A stretch of DNA of 32,603 nt from Bacteroidaceae bacterium (GCA_017521285.1 JAFXDG010000058.1:1-32603); one strand, 5' to 3'; positions 1 to 9,199 are shown, counted from the stretch's first letter. The notes: generated from the sequence alone by a model not told the origin. A program made the numbers and translations.

Positions 1-23
1 ACAAATAAATAACAAAGAAAACT

Positions 24-2003
24 ATGTCAAAAATAGATTCTAAGATTCCTGCCGGTCCTGTGGCCGAGAAATGGACGAACTATAAGGCTCACCAGAAACT
101 GGTGAACCCCGCAAACAAACGCCGCCTCGACATCATCGTTGTAGGTACGGGCTTGGCCGGTGCTTCGGCTGCTGCCTCAATGGGCGAAATGGGATTCAAT
201 GTGCTGAACTTCTGTATTCAGGACTCTCCCCGTCGTGCACACTCTATCGCTGCACAGGGTGGTATCAATGCCGCCAAGAACTATCAGAACGACGGTGACT
301 CTGTTTACCGTTTGTTCTACGACACCGTGAAGGGTGGTGACTACCGTGCCCGCGAAGCTAACGTGTATCGTCTGGCTGAGGTGTCAAACAGCATCATCGA
401 CCAGTGTGTGGCTCAGGGTGTTCCCTTTGCACGCGAATACGGCGGTATGCTTGACAACCGTTCATTCGGTGGTGCACAGGTATCACGTACTTTTTATGCT
501 AAGGGTCAGACTGGTCAGCAGCTCCTCCTCGGTGCTTATTCTGCACTGAGCCGCCAGGTAGGTGCCGGTAAGGTACAGCTCTATACCCGTTACGAGATGC
601 AGGACGTTGTCATTGTTGACGGACGTGCCCGTGGTATCATTGCCAAGAACTTGGTAACAGGTAAGTTGGAGCGCTTTGCTGCCCATGCCGTAGTTATCGC
701 TACTGGTGGTTACGGTAATGCTTACTTCCTCTCTACCAATGCTATGGGATGTAACTGTACAGCAGCTATGGCTTGCTACCGTAAGGGTGCTTATATGGCT
801 AATCCCGCTTACGTACAGATTCACCCCACTTGTATTCCTATCCATGGCGACAAGCAGTCAAAGTTGACTTTGATGTCAGAGTCTCTGCGTAACGACGGTC
901 GTATCTGGGTTCCCAAGAAGATGGAGGATGCCAAGGCTCTGCAGGCCGGTACCAAGGAAGGATGGCAGATTCCCGAGGAAGACCGTGACTATTACTTGGA
1001 GCGCCGTTATCCGGCCTTTGGTAACTTGGTTCCCCGTGACGTTGCCAGCCGTGCAGCCAAGGAACGTTGCGATGCCGGCTTCGGTGTGAACAACACAGGT
1101 TTGGCCGTATTCCTCGACTTCTCTGAGGCTATCCAACGTCTGGGTATCGACGTTATCCGTCAGCGTTATGGAAACCTCTTCGATATGTACGAGGAGATTA
1201 CTGACGTGAACCCTGGTGAAAAGCGTACTTCTGCTAATGGTCGCGACTACTACAACCCGATGATGATTTATCCCGCTATCCACTATACGATGGGTGGTGT
1301 ATGGGTTGACTACGAATTGCAGACATCAGTGAAGGGACTCTTCGCCATCGGTGAGTGTAACTTCTCAGACCACGGTGCAAATCGTCTTGGTGCTTCTGCC
1401 CTCATGCAGGGATTGGCCGACGGTTACTTCGTGCTTCCTTATACTATCCAGAACTATTTGGCCGACCAGATTACTGTTCCCCGCTTTTCTAAGGATCTGC
1501 CCGAGTTCATCGAAGCAGAAAAGGCTGTTCAGGCTAAGATTGACAAGCTGATGAACATCAAGGGTAAGCGTTCGGTTGACTCTATCCACAAGGAATTCGG
1601 CCGCATCATGTGGGACTACGTGGGTATGGCTCGTACAGCTGAAGGCTTGAAGGAAGGTATCGCCAAGATGAAGGAAATCCGCAAGGAGTTCGATACCAAC
1701 CTCTTCATCCCCGGTGACAAGGAAGGCATGAACATCGAGTTGGACAAGGCTATCCGCTTGGACGACTTCATCACTATGGGTCAGCTCATCGCTTACGATG
1801 CACTCAGCCGTAACGAAAGCTGCGGTGGACATTTCCGCGAAGAGTATCAGACCGAAGAGGGCGAAGCCAAGCGTGACGACGAGAACTGCTTCTACGTTTC
1901 TTGCTGGGAATACCAGGGCAGCGACGACAAGGAGCCCGTTCTCCACAAGGAGCAGCTCGAGTATGAGGCTATCAAGGTACAGACACGTAATTATAAGAAT
2001 TAA
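24..2003 (+). CDS. sdhA: Succinate dehydrogenase / fumarate reductase flavoprotein subunit
   Basis: This is the FAD-bearing catalytic subunit that interconverts succinate and fumarate; in Bacteroidales it mainly acts as a membrane-bound menaquinol:fumarate reductase. The 659-aa product shows the dinucleotide-binding stretch [12 protein letters not shown] near residue 40, the FAD-linking motif [10 protein letters not shown] with the expected covalent histidine at residue 73, HPTCIP in the middle, and [10 protein letters not shown] with catalytic-site arginines near 338-343. A conserved [18 protein letters not shown] stretch follows near residue 440. Length fits the Wolinella/Bacteroides (B-type) family. 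The ATG lies about 23 bases from the window edge, so the cytochrome b subunit expected just upstream is outside the window. sdhB follows after a 113-bp gap filled by a palindromic repeat. Codon choice is typical of a highly expressed gene. The family call is firm; the physiological direction is inferred. Confidence 0.97.
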   Translation: MSKIDSKIPAGPVAEKWTNYKAHQKLVNPANKRRLDIIVVGTGLAGASAAASMGEMGFNVLNFCIQDSPRRAHSIAAQGGINAAKNYQNDGDSVYRLFYDTVKGGDYRAREANVYRLAEVSNSIIDQCVAQGVPFAREYGGMLDNRSFGGAQVSRTFYAKGQTGQQLLLGAYSALSRQVGAGKVQLYTRYEMQDVVIVDGRARGIIAKNLVTGKLERFAAHAVVIATGGYGNAYFLSTNAMGCNCTAAMACYRKGAYMANPAYVQIHPTCIPIHGDKQSKLTLMSESLRNDGRIWVPKKMEDAKALQAGTKEGWQIPEEDRDYYLERRYPAFGNLVPRDVASRAAKERCDAGFGVNNTGLAVFLDFSEAIQRLGIDVIRQRYGNLFDMYEEITDVNPGEKRTSANGRDYYNPMMIYPAIHYTMGGVWVDYELQTSVKGLFAIGECNFSDHGANRLGASALMQGLADGYFVLPYTIQNYLADQITVPRFSKDLPEFIEAEKAVQAKIDKLMNIKGKRSVDSIHKEFGRIMWDYVGMARTAEGLKEGIAKMKEIRKEFDTNLFIPGDKEGMNIELDKAIRLDDFITMGQLIAYDALSRNESCGGHFREEYQTEEGEAKRDDENCFYVSCWEYQGSDDKEPVLHKEQLEYEAIKVQTRNYKN

Positions 2004-2008
2004 GGAAC

Positions 2009-2102
2009 AGACCCACCCCATCCCTCCCTGTGAGGGAGGGGGACAGATTAACTAAAGCATTCTTTCAACTCCCTCCTTCACAGGGAGGGACGGGGTGGGT
2101 CT
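2009..2102. repeat. REPIN-like inverted pair of GC-rich palindromes
   Basis: The gap between sdhA and sdhB is almost filled by two copies of one palindromic unit in opposite orientation. The left copy begins AGACCCACCCC and contains an 8-bp hairpin CCCTCCCT-GTG-AGGGAGGG at 2022-2040. The right copy contains CCCTCC-TTCACA-GGAGGG-type pairing near 2071-2088 and ends GGGGTGGGTCT at 2102. Reverse-complemented, the right copy matches the left over about 32 bases with two or three differences. Two REP-like hairpins facing each other with short terminal inverted repeats is the layout called REPIN in other bacteria. Related single or decayed copies occur at 2881, 5731 and 5851. Whether a REP-associated transposase mobilises them cannot be seen here. 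Confidence 0.8.
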
Positions 2103-2116
2103 CCAATGATAAGACT

Positions 2117-2872
2117 ATGGATAAAAATATATCATTCACACTCAAAGTGTGGCGTCAGGCTGGCCCGAAGGCTAAAGGCGCATTTGAAACATACCAGATG
2201 AAGGATATTCCCGGTGATACCTCTTTCTTGGAGATGCTGGATATCCTGAACGAACAGCTCGTTGAGCAAGGTAAGGAACCTATTGTATTTGATCACGACT
2301 GCCGCGAGGGTATCTGCGGTATGTGCTCACTCTACATCAACGGACATCCTCATGGTCCCGCAACAGGTGCTACTACCTGTCAGATTTATATGCGTCGTTT
2401 CAACGATGGCGATGTGATTACTGTAGAGCCTTGGCGTTCTGCCGGTTTCCCCGTTATCAAGGACTTGATGGTGGACCGTACGGCTTACGACAAGATTATG
2501 CAGGCAGGTGGTTACGTCAGTGTACGTACCGGACAGCCTCAGGATGCCAATGCCATCCTTATCCCCAAGCAGAATGCTGATGAGGCTATGGATGCTGCTT
2601 CATGCATCGGTTGTGGTGCTTGTGTGGCTGCTTGTAAGAACGGTTCGGCCATGTTGTTCGTTTCAGCCAAGGTAAGCCAGTTGGCTCTCCTTCCCCAAGG
2701 TCGTCCCGAGGCTGCCCGTCGTGCCAAAGCGATGGTGGCCAAGATGGAAGAGTTGGGCTTCGGTAACTGTACCAACACCCGTGCTTGCGAGGCTGAGTGC
2801 CCCAAGTGTGTGAGCATCACTCACATTGCCCGCTTGAACCGCGAGTTCATCAAGGCCAAGTTGGCAGATTAA
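2117..2872 (+). CDS. sdhB: Succinate dehydrogenase / fumarate reductase iron-sulfur subunit
   Basis: This is the electron-transfer subunit linking the flavoprotein to the membrane quinone site. The 251-aa product carries the plant-type [2Fe-2S] motif CREGICGMC with a later cysteine in ATTC. Two further cysteine clusters for [4Fe-4S] and [3Fe-4S] follow: [11 protein letters not shown], then [14 protein letters not shown]. The reading frame is open further upstream, but that extension runs through the palindromic repeat. The ATG at 2117 gives the expected N-terminus [12 protein letters not shown], so it was chosen as the start. It is the second gene of the sdhA-sdhB pair and presumably co-transcribed through the REPIN-like element. 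The gene is intact and of the usual length. Confidence 0.96.
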   Translation: MDKNISFTLKVWRQAGPKAKGAFETYQMKDIPGDTSFLEMLDILNEQLVEQGKEPIVFDHDCREGICGMCSLYINGHPHGPATGATTCQIYMRRFNDGDVITVEPWRSAGFPVIKDLMVDRTAYDKIMQAGGYVSVRTGQPQDANAILIPKQNADEAMDAASCIGCGACVAACKNGSAMLFVSAKVSQLALLPQGRPEAARRAKAMVAKMEELGFGNCTNTRACEAECPKCVSITHIARLNREFIKAKLAD

Positions 2873-2880
2873 GACTTTTC

Positions 2881-2961
2881 AGACTCCTCCCTGTGGGGAG
2901 GAATTGTGATTTGACCTACTGCCCAATCTCCTTCCCTCACAGGGAAGGGTAGGGTAGATCT
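2881..2961. repeat. Decayed REPIN-like pair downstream of sdhB
   Basis: Two hairpins of the same family as the sdhA-sdhB element: TCCTCCC-TGTG-GGGAGGA at 2885-2902 and CCTTCCCT-CAC-AGGGAAGG at 2930-2948. The right copy continues GGTAGGGTAGATCT, resembling the GGGGTGGGTCT end of the intact copy. The left copy starts AGAC but has lost the CCACCCC part. It could also work as the sdhAB transcription end, though no clear T-run follows on the plus strand. Confidence 0.6.
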
Positions 2962-2964
2962 CCT

Positions 2965-3024
2965 AAGGGAGAACCCCGTAATGTGCCTTTATATATAATA
3001 AGGTATATTCGTGGGTTCCCCCTT
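2965..3024. repeat. 60-bp inverted repeat (stem-loop), function unknown
   Basis: AAGGGAGAACCC at 2965-2976 pairs with GGGTTCCCCCTT at 3013-3024 (11 of 12 positions). An inner CCTT/AAGG pair surrounds an A/T-only TATATATAAT stretch. It lies between the decayed REPIN and the next gene. It may end sdhAB transcription or be part of a small mobile repeat; no T-run follows, so a classical intrinsic terminator is not shown. Confidence 0.5.
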
Positions 3025-3083
3025 TGGTAATTAAATCAACGTGTAATTATAAAGGATTAAAACAACTAAATCGACAAATCATT

Positions 3084-5726
3084 ATGAGAGAGATTTACAA
3101 GAAAATCAGTGTGGCAACCTTGTGCTTGTTGGTTGCCATGAGTGCAGCGGCACAGACAGCTTACATTCTGAATGGCAGTAGCAACCGTAAAGTGAATGAA
3201 GGAAAATGTGCCATCTATGCATTTGATGTGAAAACCCCTTGGGTGGCAAATGAGGTGTGCTATGCCGACACTACATCCGGATGTTTCGGTGTCTTGGGAA
3301 CGTTGGCTGACTCAATCTATTATGCCTATATGGAGACCGAAACAGAGTCGGGAGCTACAACAAATATGTTCTGTTCGCTCAACATGACCACTGGTAACAA
3401 GGTGATTTTGGGCAAGAGCTTCGACCTCGCCTTTGCCATTGATATGTGCTATGATGAGGGAACCAAGACTATCTATCTTTTGCGTAAGGAGTTTGTAGTG
3501 ACTGATGAAGAGACTGGTGACGGAAAATATATGATGGAACTCTGTACCGTGAATCCCAGCAATGGTCGTATGACTACCTTTGCCACTCTGCCCGAAGAGG
3601 CAACTGATTATAAGATTGCTGGTATCACTCCCGACGGAAACGGCAACCTTTACATGGTGGGCATGGCACCCTATACTCCGAAGGCTGGTGAGAACTCTAT
3701 GTTCAAGTTCTGGTACAAGCAGATGAACCTCTATAGCTTTAACCTCAGCACCAAGGAGTTGACCGAGGTGTTTGTGGATGAGTCCACTGCCAAGGTGAAG
3801 TTGACGACCGACTTTATGACCAGTTCATTGGCTTTGCACGAAGGTGTTCTTTACCAAACGATACAGTCACATCTGATTACCCTCGACATAGCTACCAAGA
3901 CCGCGACTCTGATAACCGAGAAAGGTTCGGGCGATGCCGGTGCTGACAATGCCAAGCTCCTGTTGGGTGAGGGTGTAGGTATCTGCTTTGCCAAGTCAAC
4001 AGCCGATGCGGTGGCTGTGGAAGAGGAACCGACTCCCGAACCGACTCCCGACACCCGTATGGTAAAGGTGGTGGAGACATACGGCGACCACATGGGTGAG
4101 CGCGTGGGACAGATTACCCACAAGAAAGTGTCTCTTTACGATGGCGAGAACCGTCTGCAGCGCGAGGCTACTTACGGACTGAGCTATACCAATGTGTGGG
4201 AGATTGAGTACTTTGGTACTTGCACTTATAATGAGGCCGGACAGCTTGCCATGACTGCCAGTCAGAAGTATGGTATCCACGACGGAACGGACTTGGGCTT
4301 CATTGACAACAATGACACCATCACTTACACTTACGACGAAGCCGGACGCTTGGTGAGAGAGACGATGCAGGCTGCCGGATACAGCATGGCTTATGAGTAC
4401 AACGAGGCCGGACAGAAGGTGAAGGAAATCAAACTGGTGCCCGACTACTACAACCAGTATGAGGGTGACGAGTATGTGATGTACGAGATTACCTACAGTG
4501 CCTTCAATGCCTACGGTCAGCCCGACTCTATCCATAGCACGGGTATGTACGACAACGACAAGTACTTCGGTGTCTATACCTACGACGAACAGGGACGCAA
4601 GACCAGTGCCCACACATGGACATTGGCCGACACTACTGATGTGAAGATTGAGACTTGGTCCTATAACGACGATGCAGCCAACGACACGGTGATGGTTCAT
4701 TGGGTGCACGAGTGGTTCTGGGGCTTCGATCAGGGCGAGAAGCGTGCCATCTACACCTATGACAATGGCAATGTGAACCGCACCAAGGAGCAGGTACAGA
4801 CCTTGGCTGCCAATGGTGCTTGGGTGAACGAATCTACCTACACTATCACTGAGCTGAGCGAGATGAATCCCGAGGCAGTGGCAACGCTGGAGGTGATAGA
4901 TGGCAGAGATGTTAATAGCGTATTGGAGACCAACAGCGCTGCGCTTGTCATCACGCTGCCCGATGCTGCTGTGACAGGTACTATTGCCTTTGACATCTAT
5001 CGCCACGGAATCTTCTTGACCCGCTTGAATGCTACTGATGCCAAGGAGGGCAAGCTGACTTACTTTGATGAAGGAGTGAAGAATGGCACTTACGACTATT
5101 ATGTACAGACTGTCCTTATTAACGAACTGTTGGAGACAGAGGATGCACTGAACATTTCTGATGTGGAGACTTATGTGTTCAATACCTATTTGCCAAAGGT
5201 AAGGGACATTAGATGTGTTTCTGCCCGCTTGGAGGGTGGTGTATATTATGCTACTATCGAATGGAATGCACCTATCTTTGGAGAAGTCGAAGAAGGGTCT
5301 CCTTGGATTGGTCATGCCTTCCAGCGCTACAACGTCATGTTGGAGAAGATGAAGGCGGCTGATAACTTGGAGACTGACGGACAGGCTCTCACTTGGGAGG
5401 TGAACTGCGGCTACACCGGCAAGGTGAACCTTTATGTCCAGACTGTCTATAAGTACGGCAAGGCCAACAGTGAGATGATCAGCATTGACTGCCAGGCTGT
5501 GATGGACGCTATGGGCATCGAAGGAACCGGGGCTGAGGCACAGGTGACTGTCCGTGGCGGCATTGTGTCTGCTGCTGTTCCTGCCCGCTTGGTGGCTTAC
5601 AATGCACAGGGTGCTGTGGTGGCCGAGGCTGTGAATACGCTTGACCTGAACACACTGCCTGCCGGCATCTACTTGGTTAAGGTAGAGACTGCCGAGGGTG
5701 TGAAGACAGTGAAGGTGAGACTCTAA
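3084..5726 (+). CDS. Secreted protein with YD/RHS-like repeats and type IX-like C-terminal tail, function unknown
   Basis: Predicted 880-aa exported protein. The frame is open 60 bases further upstream, but the ATG at 3084 places a good signal peptide (positive start, hydrophobic core, cleavage after SAAAQ near residue 24) at the N-terminus. Residues about 25-310 look like a beta-rich, propeller-like region. A proline linker PTPEPTPD follows near 316-323. Residues about 350-570 carry spaced motifs such as TYTYDEAGRLVRE, EYNEAGQKVKE, YTYDEQGRKTSA and YTYDNGN, which resemble YD/RHS repeats without a toxin domain. Then come FN3-like beta domains. The last ~65 residues end LPAGIYLVKVETAEGVKTVKVRL-like, the form of a type IX secretion sorting domain. 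A cell-surface or secreted role is inferred; no substrate can be named. Confidence 0.85.
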   Translation: MREIYKKISVATLCLLVAMSAAAQTAYILNGSSNRKVNEGKCAIYAFDVKTPWVANEVCYADTTSGCFGVLGTLADSIYYAYMETETESGATTNMFCSLNMTTGNKVILGKSFDLAFAIDMCYDEGTKTIYLLRKEFVVTDEETGDGKYMMELCTVNPSNGRMTTFATLPEEATDYKIAGITPDGNGNLYMVGMAPYTPKAGENSMFKFWYKQMNLYSFNLSTKELTEVFVDESTAKVKLTTDFMTSSLALHEGVLYQTIQSHLITLDIATKTATLITEKGSGDAGADNAKLLLGEGVGICFAKSTADAVAVEEEPTPEPTPDTRMVKVVETYGDHMGERVGQITHKKVSLYDGENRLQREATYGLSYTNVWEIEYFGTCTYNEAGQLAMTASQKYGIHDGTDLGFIDNNDTITYTYDEAGRLVRETMQAAGYSMAYEYNEAGQKVKEIKLVPDYYNQYEGDEYVMYEITYSAFNAYGQPDSIHSTGMYDNDKYFGVYTYDEQGRKTSAHTWTLADTTDVKIETWSYNDDAANDTVMVHWVHEWFWGFDQGEKRAIYTYDNGNVNRTKEQVQTLAANGAWVNESTYTITELSEMNPEAVATLEVIDGRDVNSVLETNSAALVITLPDAAVTGTIAFDIYRHGIFLTRLNATDAKEGKLTYFDEGVKNGTYDYYVQTVLINELLETEDALNISDVETYVFNTYLPKVRDIRCVSARLEGGVYYATIEWNAPIFGEVEEGSPWIGHAFQRYNVMLEKMKAADNLETDGQALTWEVNCGYTGKVNLYVQTVYKYGKANSEMISIDCQAVMDAMGIEGTGAEAQVTVRGGIVSAAVPARLVAYNAQGAVVAEAVNTLDLNTLPAGIYLVKVETAEGVKTVKVRL

Positions 5727-5730
5727 AAAC

Positions 5731-5769
5731 AGACCCACCCCTTCCCCTCCCTGTGAGGGAGGGGGTGGA
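5731..5769. repeat. Single REP-like palindrome
   Basis: Starts AGACCCACCCC five bases after the stop codon of the 880-aa gene and contains CCCCTCCCT-GTG-AGGGAGGGG. It matches the left half of the 2009-2102 element closely but has no inverted partner just beside it. It may also form the 3' hairpin of the upstream transcript. Confidence 0.75.
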
Positions 5770-5806
5770 TACTCTTCTTACTAATTCCTAAAGACACATA
5801 CTTAAT

Positions 5807-8800
5807 ATGTATAAGCAACTTATTGACAAGATAAGAGGCAGACTGTCTGCTCCCCTCCATGTAAGAAGGGGATTGGGATGGCTCTGCCTCTTTTTGTGTG
5901 TTCAGACTTATGTCAGTGCGGACACTTCATTCCCCTCCATACAGGGAGGGGCTCCTACTGGTGCTCTCGTCCTGCGTTCTCCTCAGGACTATCAGGTGTA
6001 TGGCATCTCGCCCAATGGTGAGTGGGCCACTGGCGTATATGTGAACATGAACAACATGGGCTACGGCTTCCGTTGGAACCTGTTGAGCGGCAAGGTGGAA
6101 CTGCTGAGTGGTGACCTCTGCCTGTCCGAAGGCACGTCCATCAGCAACGATGGTGTGGTGGCCGGCATGTTTGACAACACCGAAGCCACCGACAACGGGG
6201 CACCTGCCTACACCGCCGGTTACTGGAAGGATGGGGAGTGGCATCATCTGCCCAACATCAACAATGCCCCCGTGCACAACAGCGACCAGGTGGGCTACGC
6301 CAATGCCATCAGTCCCGATGGTACCTACATCGGCGGCAGCTACAACGACAAGAACAGCCGTCTGATTCCCGTGGTGTGGAAGAATGGCGAGATAGCCCAC
6401 GCTTTCACCCCCGAGAGTGGTTACGAAGGCATGATATACGCCGTCAGTGCCGACGGACAACGGGCGGCCGGATGGAGCACCACACCCAACTCTGAGCAGG
6501 CCCGTGTGGCCACTTTGTGGGAGGTGGGCAAGGGTGCCACACTCATTATGGACGAACGCTTGAGCAATGCCTGGTGTTCGGCCCGCAAGTTCTCCCCCAA
6601 CGGCAAGTGGCTGCTCTTCTGGGAGGGCTATTACGACACACCGGCCGACCAGATAACCGACCCCACGGCCTCCAATATGGCGCTGCGTGCCCTCTACAAT
6701 GTGGAGACGGGCGAGAAGACCGACATGCCCACCATCACACGCGACCCCTTCAACTTCGATGTCTTCGATATCAATGACAACGGCACCATTGTGGGCTACG
6801 AGTCGCCCGAGGCTACCCAGCTCGACCAGGCCATTATCTTCAAGGACGGAAAGACCCGCTGGCTCTACGACTACCTGAAGGAACAGGGGGTCGATATGGA
6901 TGCCGACACCGGCATCTTGCGCGAAGGGAAGGACATCTACTTCATCCGCGCCGTGGGCATCTCCAACGACGAGAAGACCTTTGCCGCCCTCTACTACGAC
7001 CCCCAGGGTGCCCTGCGAAGCATGATTATCAAGCTGGACGAAGACCTCACCACCCGCGAGCCTGTACAGTTGAAGGCCACCCACATGGAGGCAACTTCGG
7101 TTGCCCGCCTTGCATGGCAGGCACCTTTGACCGGGGCCGAGGGTGTGACCGGATACAACCTCTATAGGGACGGAGTGAAGGTGAACGAACAGCCCATCAC
7201 GGAGACGAGCTATATCGACTCCGGCCTGTTTGGTCCGGGCGAACGCACCTATCAGGTGACAGCCCTTTATGGCGAGGCCGAGTCAAAGGCATCGCAGCCT
7301 GTGTCACTGATGGTAGGGAAGAGAATCCTGTACAATGCCCCGCGCAACCTCTTTGCCCGTCAGGTGGGATACAGTGGTGCCCTGCTCCAGTGGGACCTCC
7401 CGCGCACCAACCTCAACGTGAAGAGCTACTATCCGGAAGGGACCAAGGTGACAGGTTTCGGTGGTGGCAACAACAGCTTCGAGGCCGCCATCCGCATCCC
7501 GGCAGAGGAGACGAACTACTACAGTGGGTCTCTCCTGCTGAGTGTCAGCTTCTATCCCATGACCCCCCAAGAGGGCTGGAAGGTGAACATCTATAAGAAG
7601 GTGCCGGGTGGTACCCGCGAACTTGTCCGCTCACAGCCCATCACCCAACCCTTGGTGTATGGCAAAGAGAATGTGGTGCGACTGGACAATTACGTGGAGC
7701 TTGAACACGGTGTCGATTTCTACGTGGCCATCGAGGTGACTGTGGCGGCCGACCATACCGGCTACAACGTGCTGGGTGAAGTCAGTGGCGACCCCATACC
7801 CGGGCAGACCGACCTGCTGCGCATGACTTCGGAGCCGGAGTTCTATTCCCTCTACGAAGAGGGCAAGAAGTTCGGTGCCACCCAACTGACCACATGGGCC
7901 ATCTCTGCCAACCTGATGGCGCCCGGTGGCAAGGTGGAAGAGATTGACCTCATCGACTACTATGGTATCTATGACGGGGCTGAGGAAGTAGGCGTGGCCG
8001 CAGGCCGCATCTTCGCCTTCAATACCTTGGAGGCTGGCGGTCACGAGATTGGTGTGAAGGCCTACTACAAGAACGGAGGTGCCTCCGAAGTGGTGCGTGT
8101 TCCCCTCGCCATTGTGCCCGACGAGCAGGTGTTCAAGCCTGTGAGCAGTGTCGGCATAGCCCGTCCCACCGACCACTCCGTGGTGTTCAGCTGGCAGGCG
8201 CCGGTGGACAACGACGAAACCTTCCTGACCCACTCGACCGATGCCCTGCAGGGCGGTGTGCTGGGTCCGGCAGCCAATAACTACAACTACATTGCCGCCA
8301 CCGTATATTCCCCCGAGAAGACACGCGGATACGAGGGTTACCAGGTGACGGGATTCCGTTTCTACCCCCTTACGACGGCTGAGTACACCTTCTTCCTGGA
8401 AGAGGATGGCAAGGTCGTTGCCGAGGCATGGCCCGAGGAATATACTCCCGGTGTGTGGAATACGGTGAAGCTGTCCCAGCCTCTCGCGCTGAAGGCCGGT
8501 TCCACTTACCGCCTGTTGCTCGACTGCTACGACGTGGCTCCCAACACGGCTCCCCTCGGACTGGATGCCCGCATGCCCTTCATTGAGGAGGGCGACCTCT
8601 ACTCCCTGAACGAGGGTGCTACCTACAGTTCGGTGAGCCAGGCATCAGCTTTCGGTAACTGGATGATGGGTCTGGTGTTGGCCGCTCCTGAGGCAAAGCC
8701 CATCCCCGTGGAGGGTTACGACGTTCGCATCGACAACAAGGTAGTGAACACTGCCCCCTTGACCGAACCCACCTTCAGCTATGAGTTCCCCGAGGGCGAT

Positions 8801-9118
8801 GCTACCCACCGCCTGAACGTGGACGTGCGCTACTCGCCCGAACGGGTGGTGAAGGGTACGGCCGTATTCTTCCAGGTAGGCCCCAGCACTGTTGGTGAAC
8901 ACAGTGTGGCAGTGCTCCGCGTGGAGCAAGGCGACCACTACATCCGTGTCACCGGCCAAGAGGTGCAGGAGGTTTCTCTTGTTGAAATATCCGGACAAAT
9001 GGTTGCACAAGCCCAAGGCCCTGAGCTGGACATCACAGCCTTGCCCACTGGCACCTACGTGTTGCGCATCACCACTCCACAGGGTATAGTGAACCGGAAG
9101 GTGCTTGTTGTGAAGTAA
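5807..9118 (+). CDS. Large secreted multidomain protein (HAF-like repeats, FN3 and adhesin-like modules), function unknown
   Basis: Predicted 1103-aa exported protein. The ATG at 5807 is the only sensible start; no other Met precedes the hydrophobic segment (about residues 24-38, ending YVSAD). Residues about 45-390 contain repeated short blocks such as SPNGEWATGVYV, SNDGVVAGMF and SPDGTYIGGSYN, as in HAF-type extracellular repeats. An FN3-like domain follows near 420-500 (VTGYNLYRDG). Two related modules sit at about 505-700 and 770-965, each with an FN3-like strand pattern followed by a FYP...W...Y block that resembles cleaved-adhesin domains. The C-terminus ends LPTGTYVLRITTPQGIVNRK plus a short basic tail, as in type IX secretion cargo. 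Codons are richer in G/C than in sdhAB or rhaA. The signal-peptide region holds palindromic repeat DNA. A role in surface binding is inference. Confidence 0.85.
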   Translation: MYKQLIDKIRGRLSAPLHVRRGLGWLCLFLCVQTYVSADTSFPSIQGGAPTGALVLRSPQDYQVYGISPNGEWATGVYVNMNNMGYGFRWNLLSGKVELLSGDLCLSEGTSISNDGVVAGMFDNTEATDNGAPAYTAGYWKDGEWHHLPNINNAPVHNSDQVGYANAISPDGTYIGGSYNDKNSRLIPVVWKNGEIAHAFTPESGYEGMIYAVSADGQRAAGWSTTPNSEQARVATLWEVGKGATLIMDERLSNAWCSARKFSPNGKWLLFWEGYYDTPADQITDPTASNMALRALYNVETGEKTDMPTITRDPFNFDVFDINDNGTIVGYESPEATQLDQAIIFKDGKTRWLYDYLKEQGVDMDADTGILREGKDIYFIRAVGISNDEKTFAALYYDPQGALRSMIIKLDEDLTTREPVQLKATHMEATSVARLAWQAPLTGAEGVTGYNLYRDGVKVNEQPITETSYIDSGLFGPGERTYQVTALYGEAESKASQPVSLMVGKRILYNAPRNLFARQVGYSGALLQWDLPRTNLNVKSYYPEGTKVTGFGGGNNSFEAAIRIPAEETNYYSGSLLLSVSFYPMTPQEGWKVNIYKKVPGGTRELVRSQPITQPLVYGKENVVRLDNYVELEHGVDFYVAIEVTVAADHTGYNVLGEVSGDPIPGQTDLLRMTSEPEFYSLYEEGKKFGATQLTTWAISANLMAPGGKVEEIDLIDYYGIYDGAEEVGVAAGRIFAFNTLEAGGHEIGVKAYYKNGGASEVVRVPLAIVPDEQVFKPVSSVGIARPTDHSVVFSWQAPVDNDETFLTHSTDALQGGVLGPAANNYNYIAATVYSPEKTRGYEGYQVTGFRFYPLTTAEYTFFLEEDGKVVAEAWPEEYTPGVWNTVKLSQPLALKAGSTYRLLLDCYDVAPNTAPLGLDARMPFIEEGDLYSLNEGATYSSVSQASAFGNWMMGLVLAAPEAKPIPVEGYDVRIDNKVVNTAPLTEPTFSYEFPEGDATHRLNVDVRYSPERVVKGTAVFFQVGPSTVGEHSVAVLRVEQGDHYIRVTGQEVQEVSLVEISGQMVAQAQGPELDITALPTGTYVLRITTPQGIVNRKVLVVK
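5851..5952. repeat. REP-like palindromes inside a coding region
   Basis: Two segments in the first 150 bases of the 1103-aa gene match the intergenic palindromic family. TCCCCTCC...AGGGGATTGGGATGGCTCT at 5851-5885 resembles the right-hand half of the 2009-2102 element, including its GGGTCT-like end. CCCCTCC-ATACAG-GGAGGGG lies at 5931-5951. They encode residues about 15-26 (before the hydrophobic core) and about 42-49 (just after cleavage). Similarity is by eye and the copies are diverged. Confidence 0.55.
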
Positions 9119-9153
9119 CAAACTGAAGCTCAGCTTTGTATATGACATCAATA

Positions 9154-9199
9154 GGGGTGCAATGGGGAGATTCCAATCCCTGTTGCACCCCCTCTTTTT
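9154..9199 (+). terminator. Intrinsic terminator after the 1103-aa gene
   Basis: GGGGTGCAA at 9154-9162 pairs perfectly with TTGCACCCC at 9183-9191. An inner GGGA/TCCC helix extends the stem, and CTCTTTTTA follows. It lies 35 bases after the stop codon, where a terminator is expected. Confidence 0.8.

Noticed and set aside
2030-2116. Upstream extension of SdhB
   Set aside because: It is translated palindromic repeat; SdhB proteins start at the [12 protein letters not shown] position.
3996-5738. 580-aa minus-strand open frame opposite the YD-repeat gene
   Set aside because: It is a shadow of the plus-strand gene; no family motif, and the plus-strand product has a signal peptide and sorting tail.
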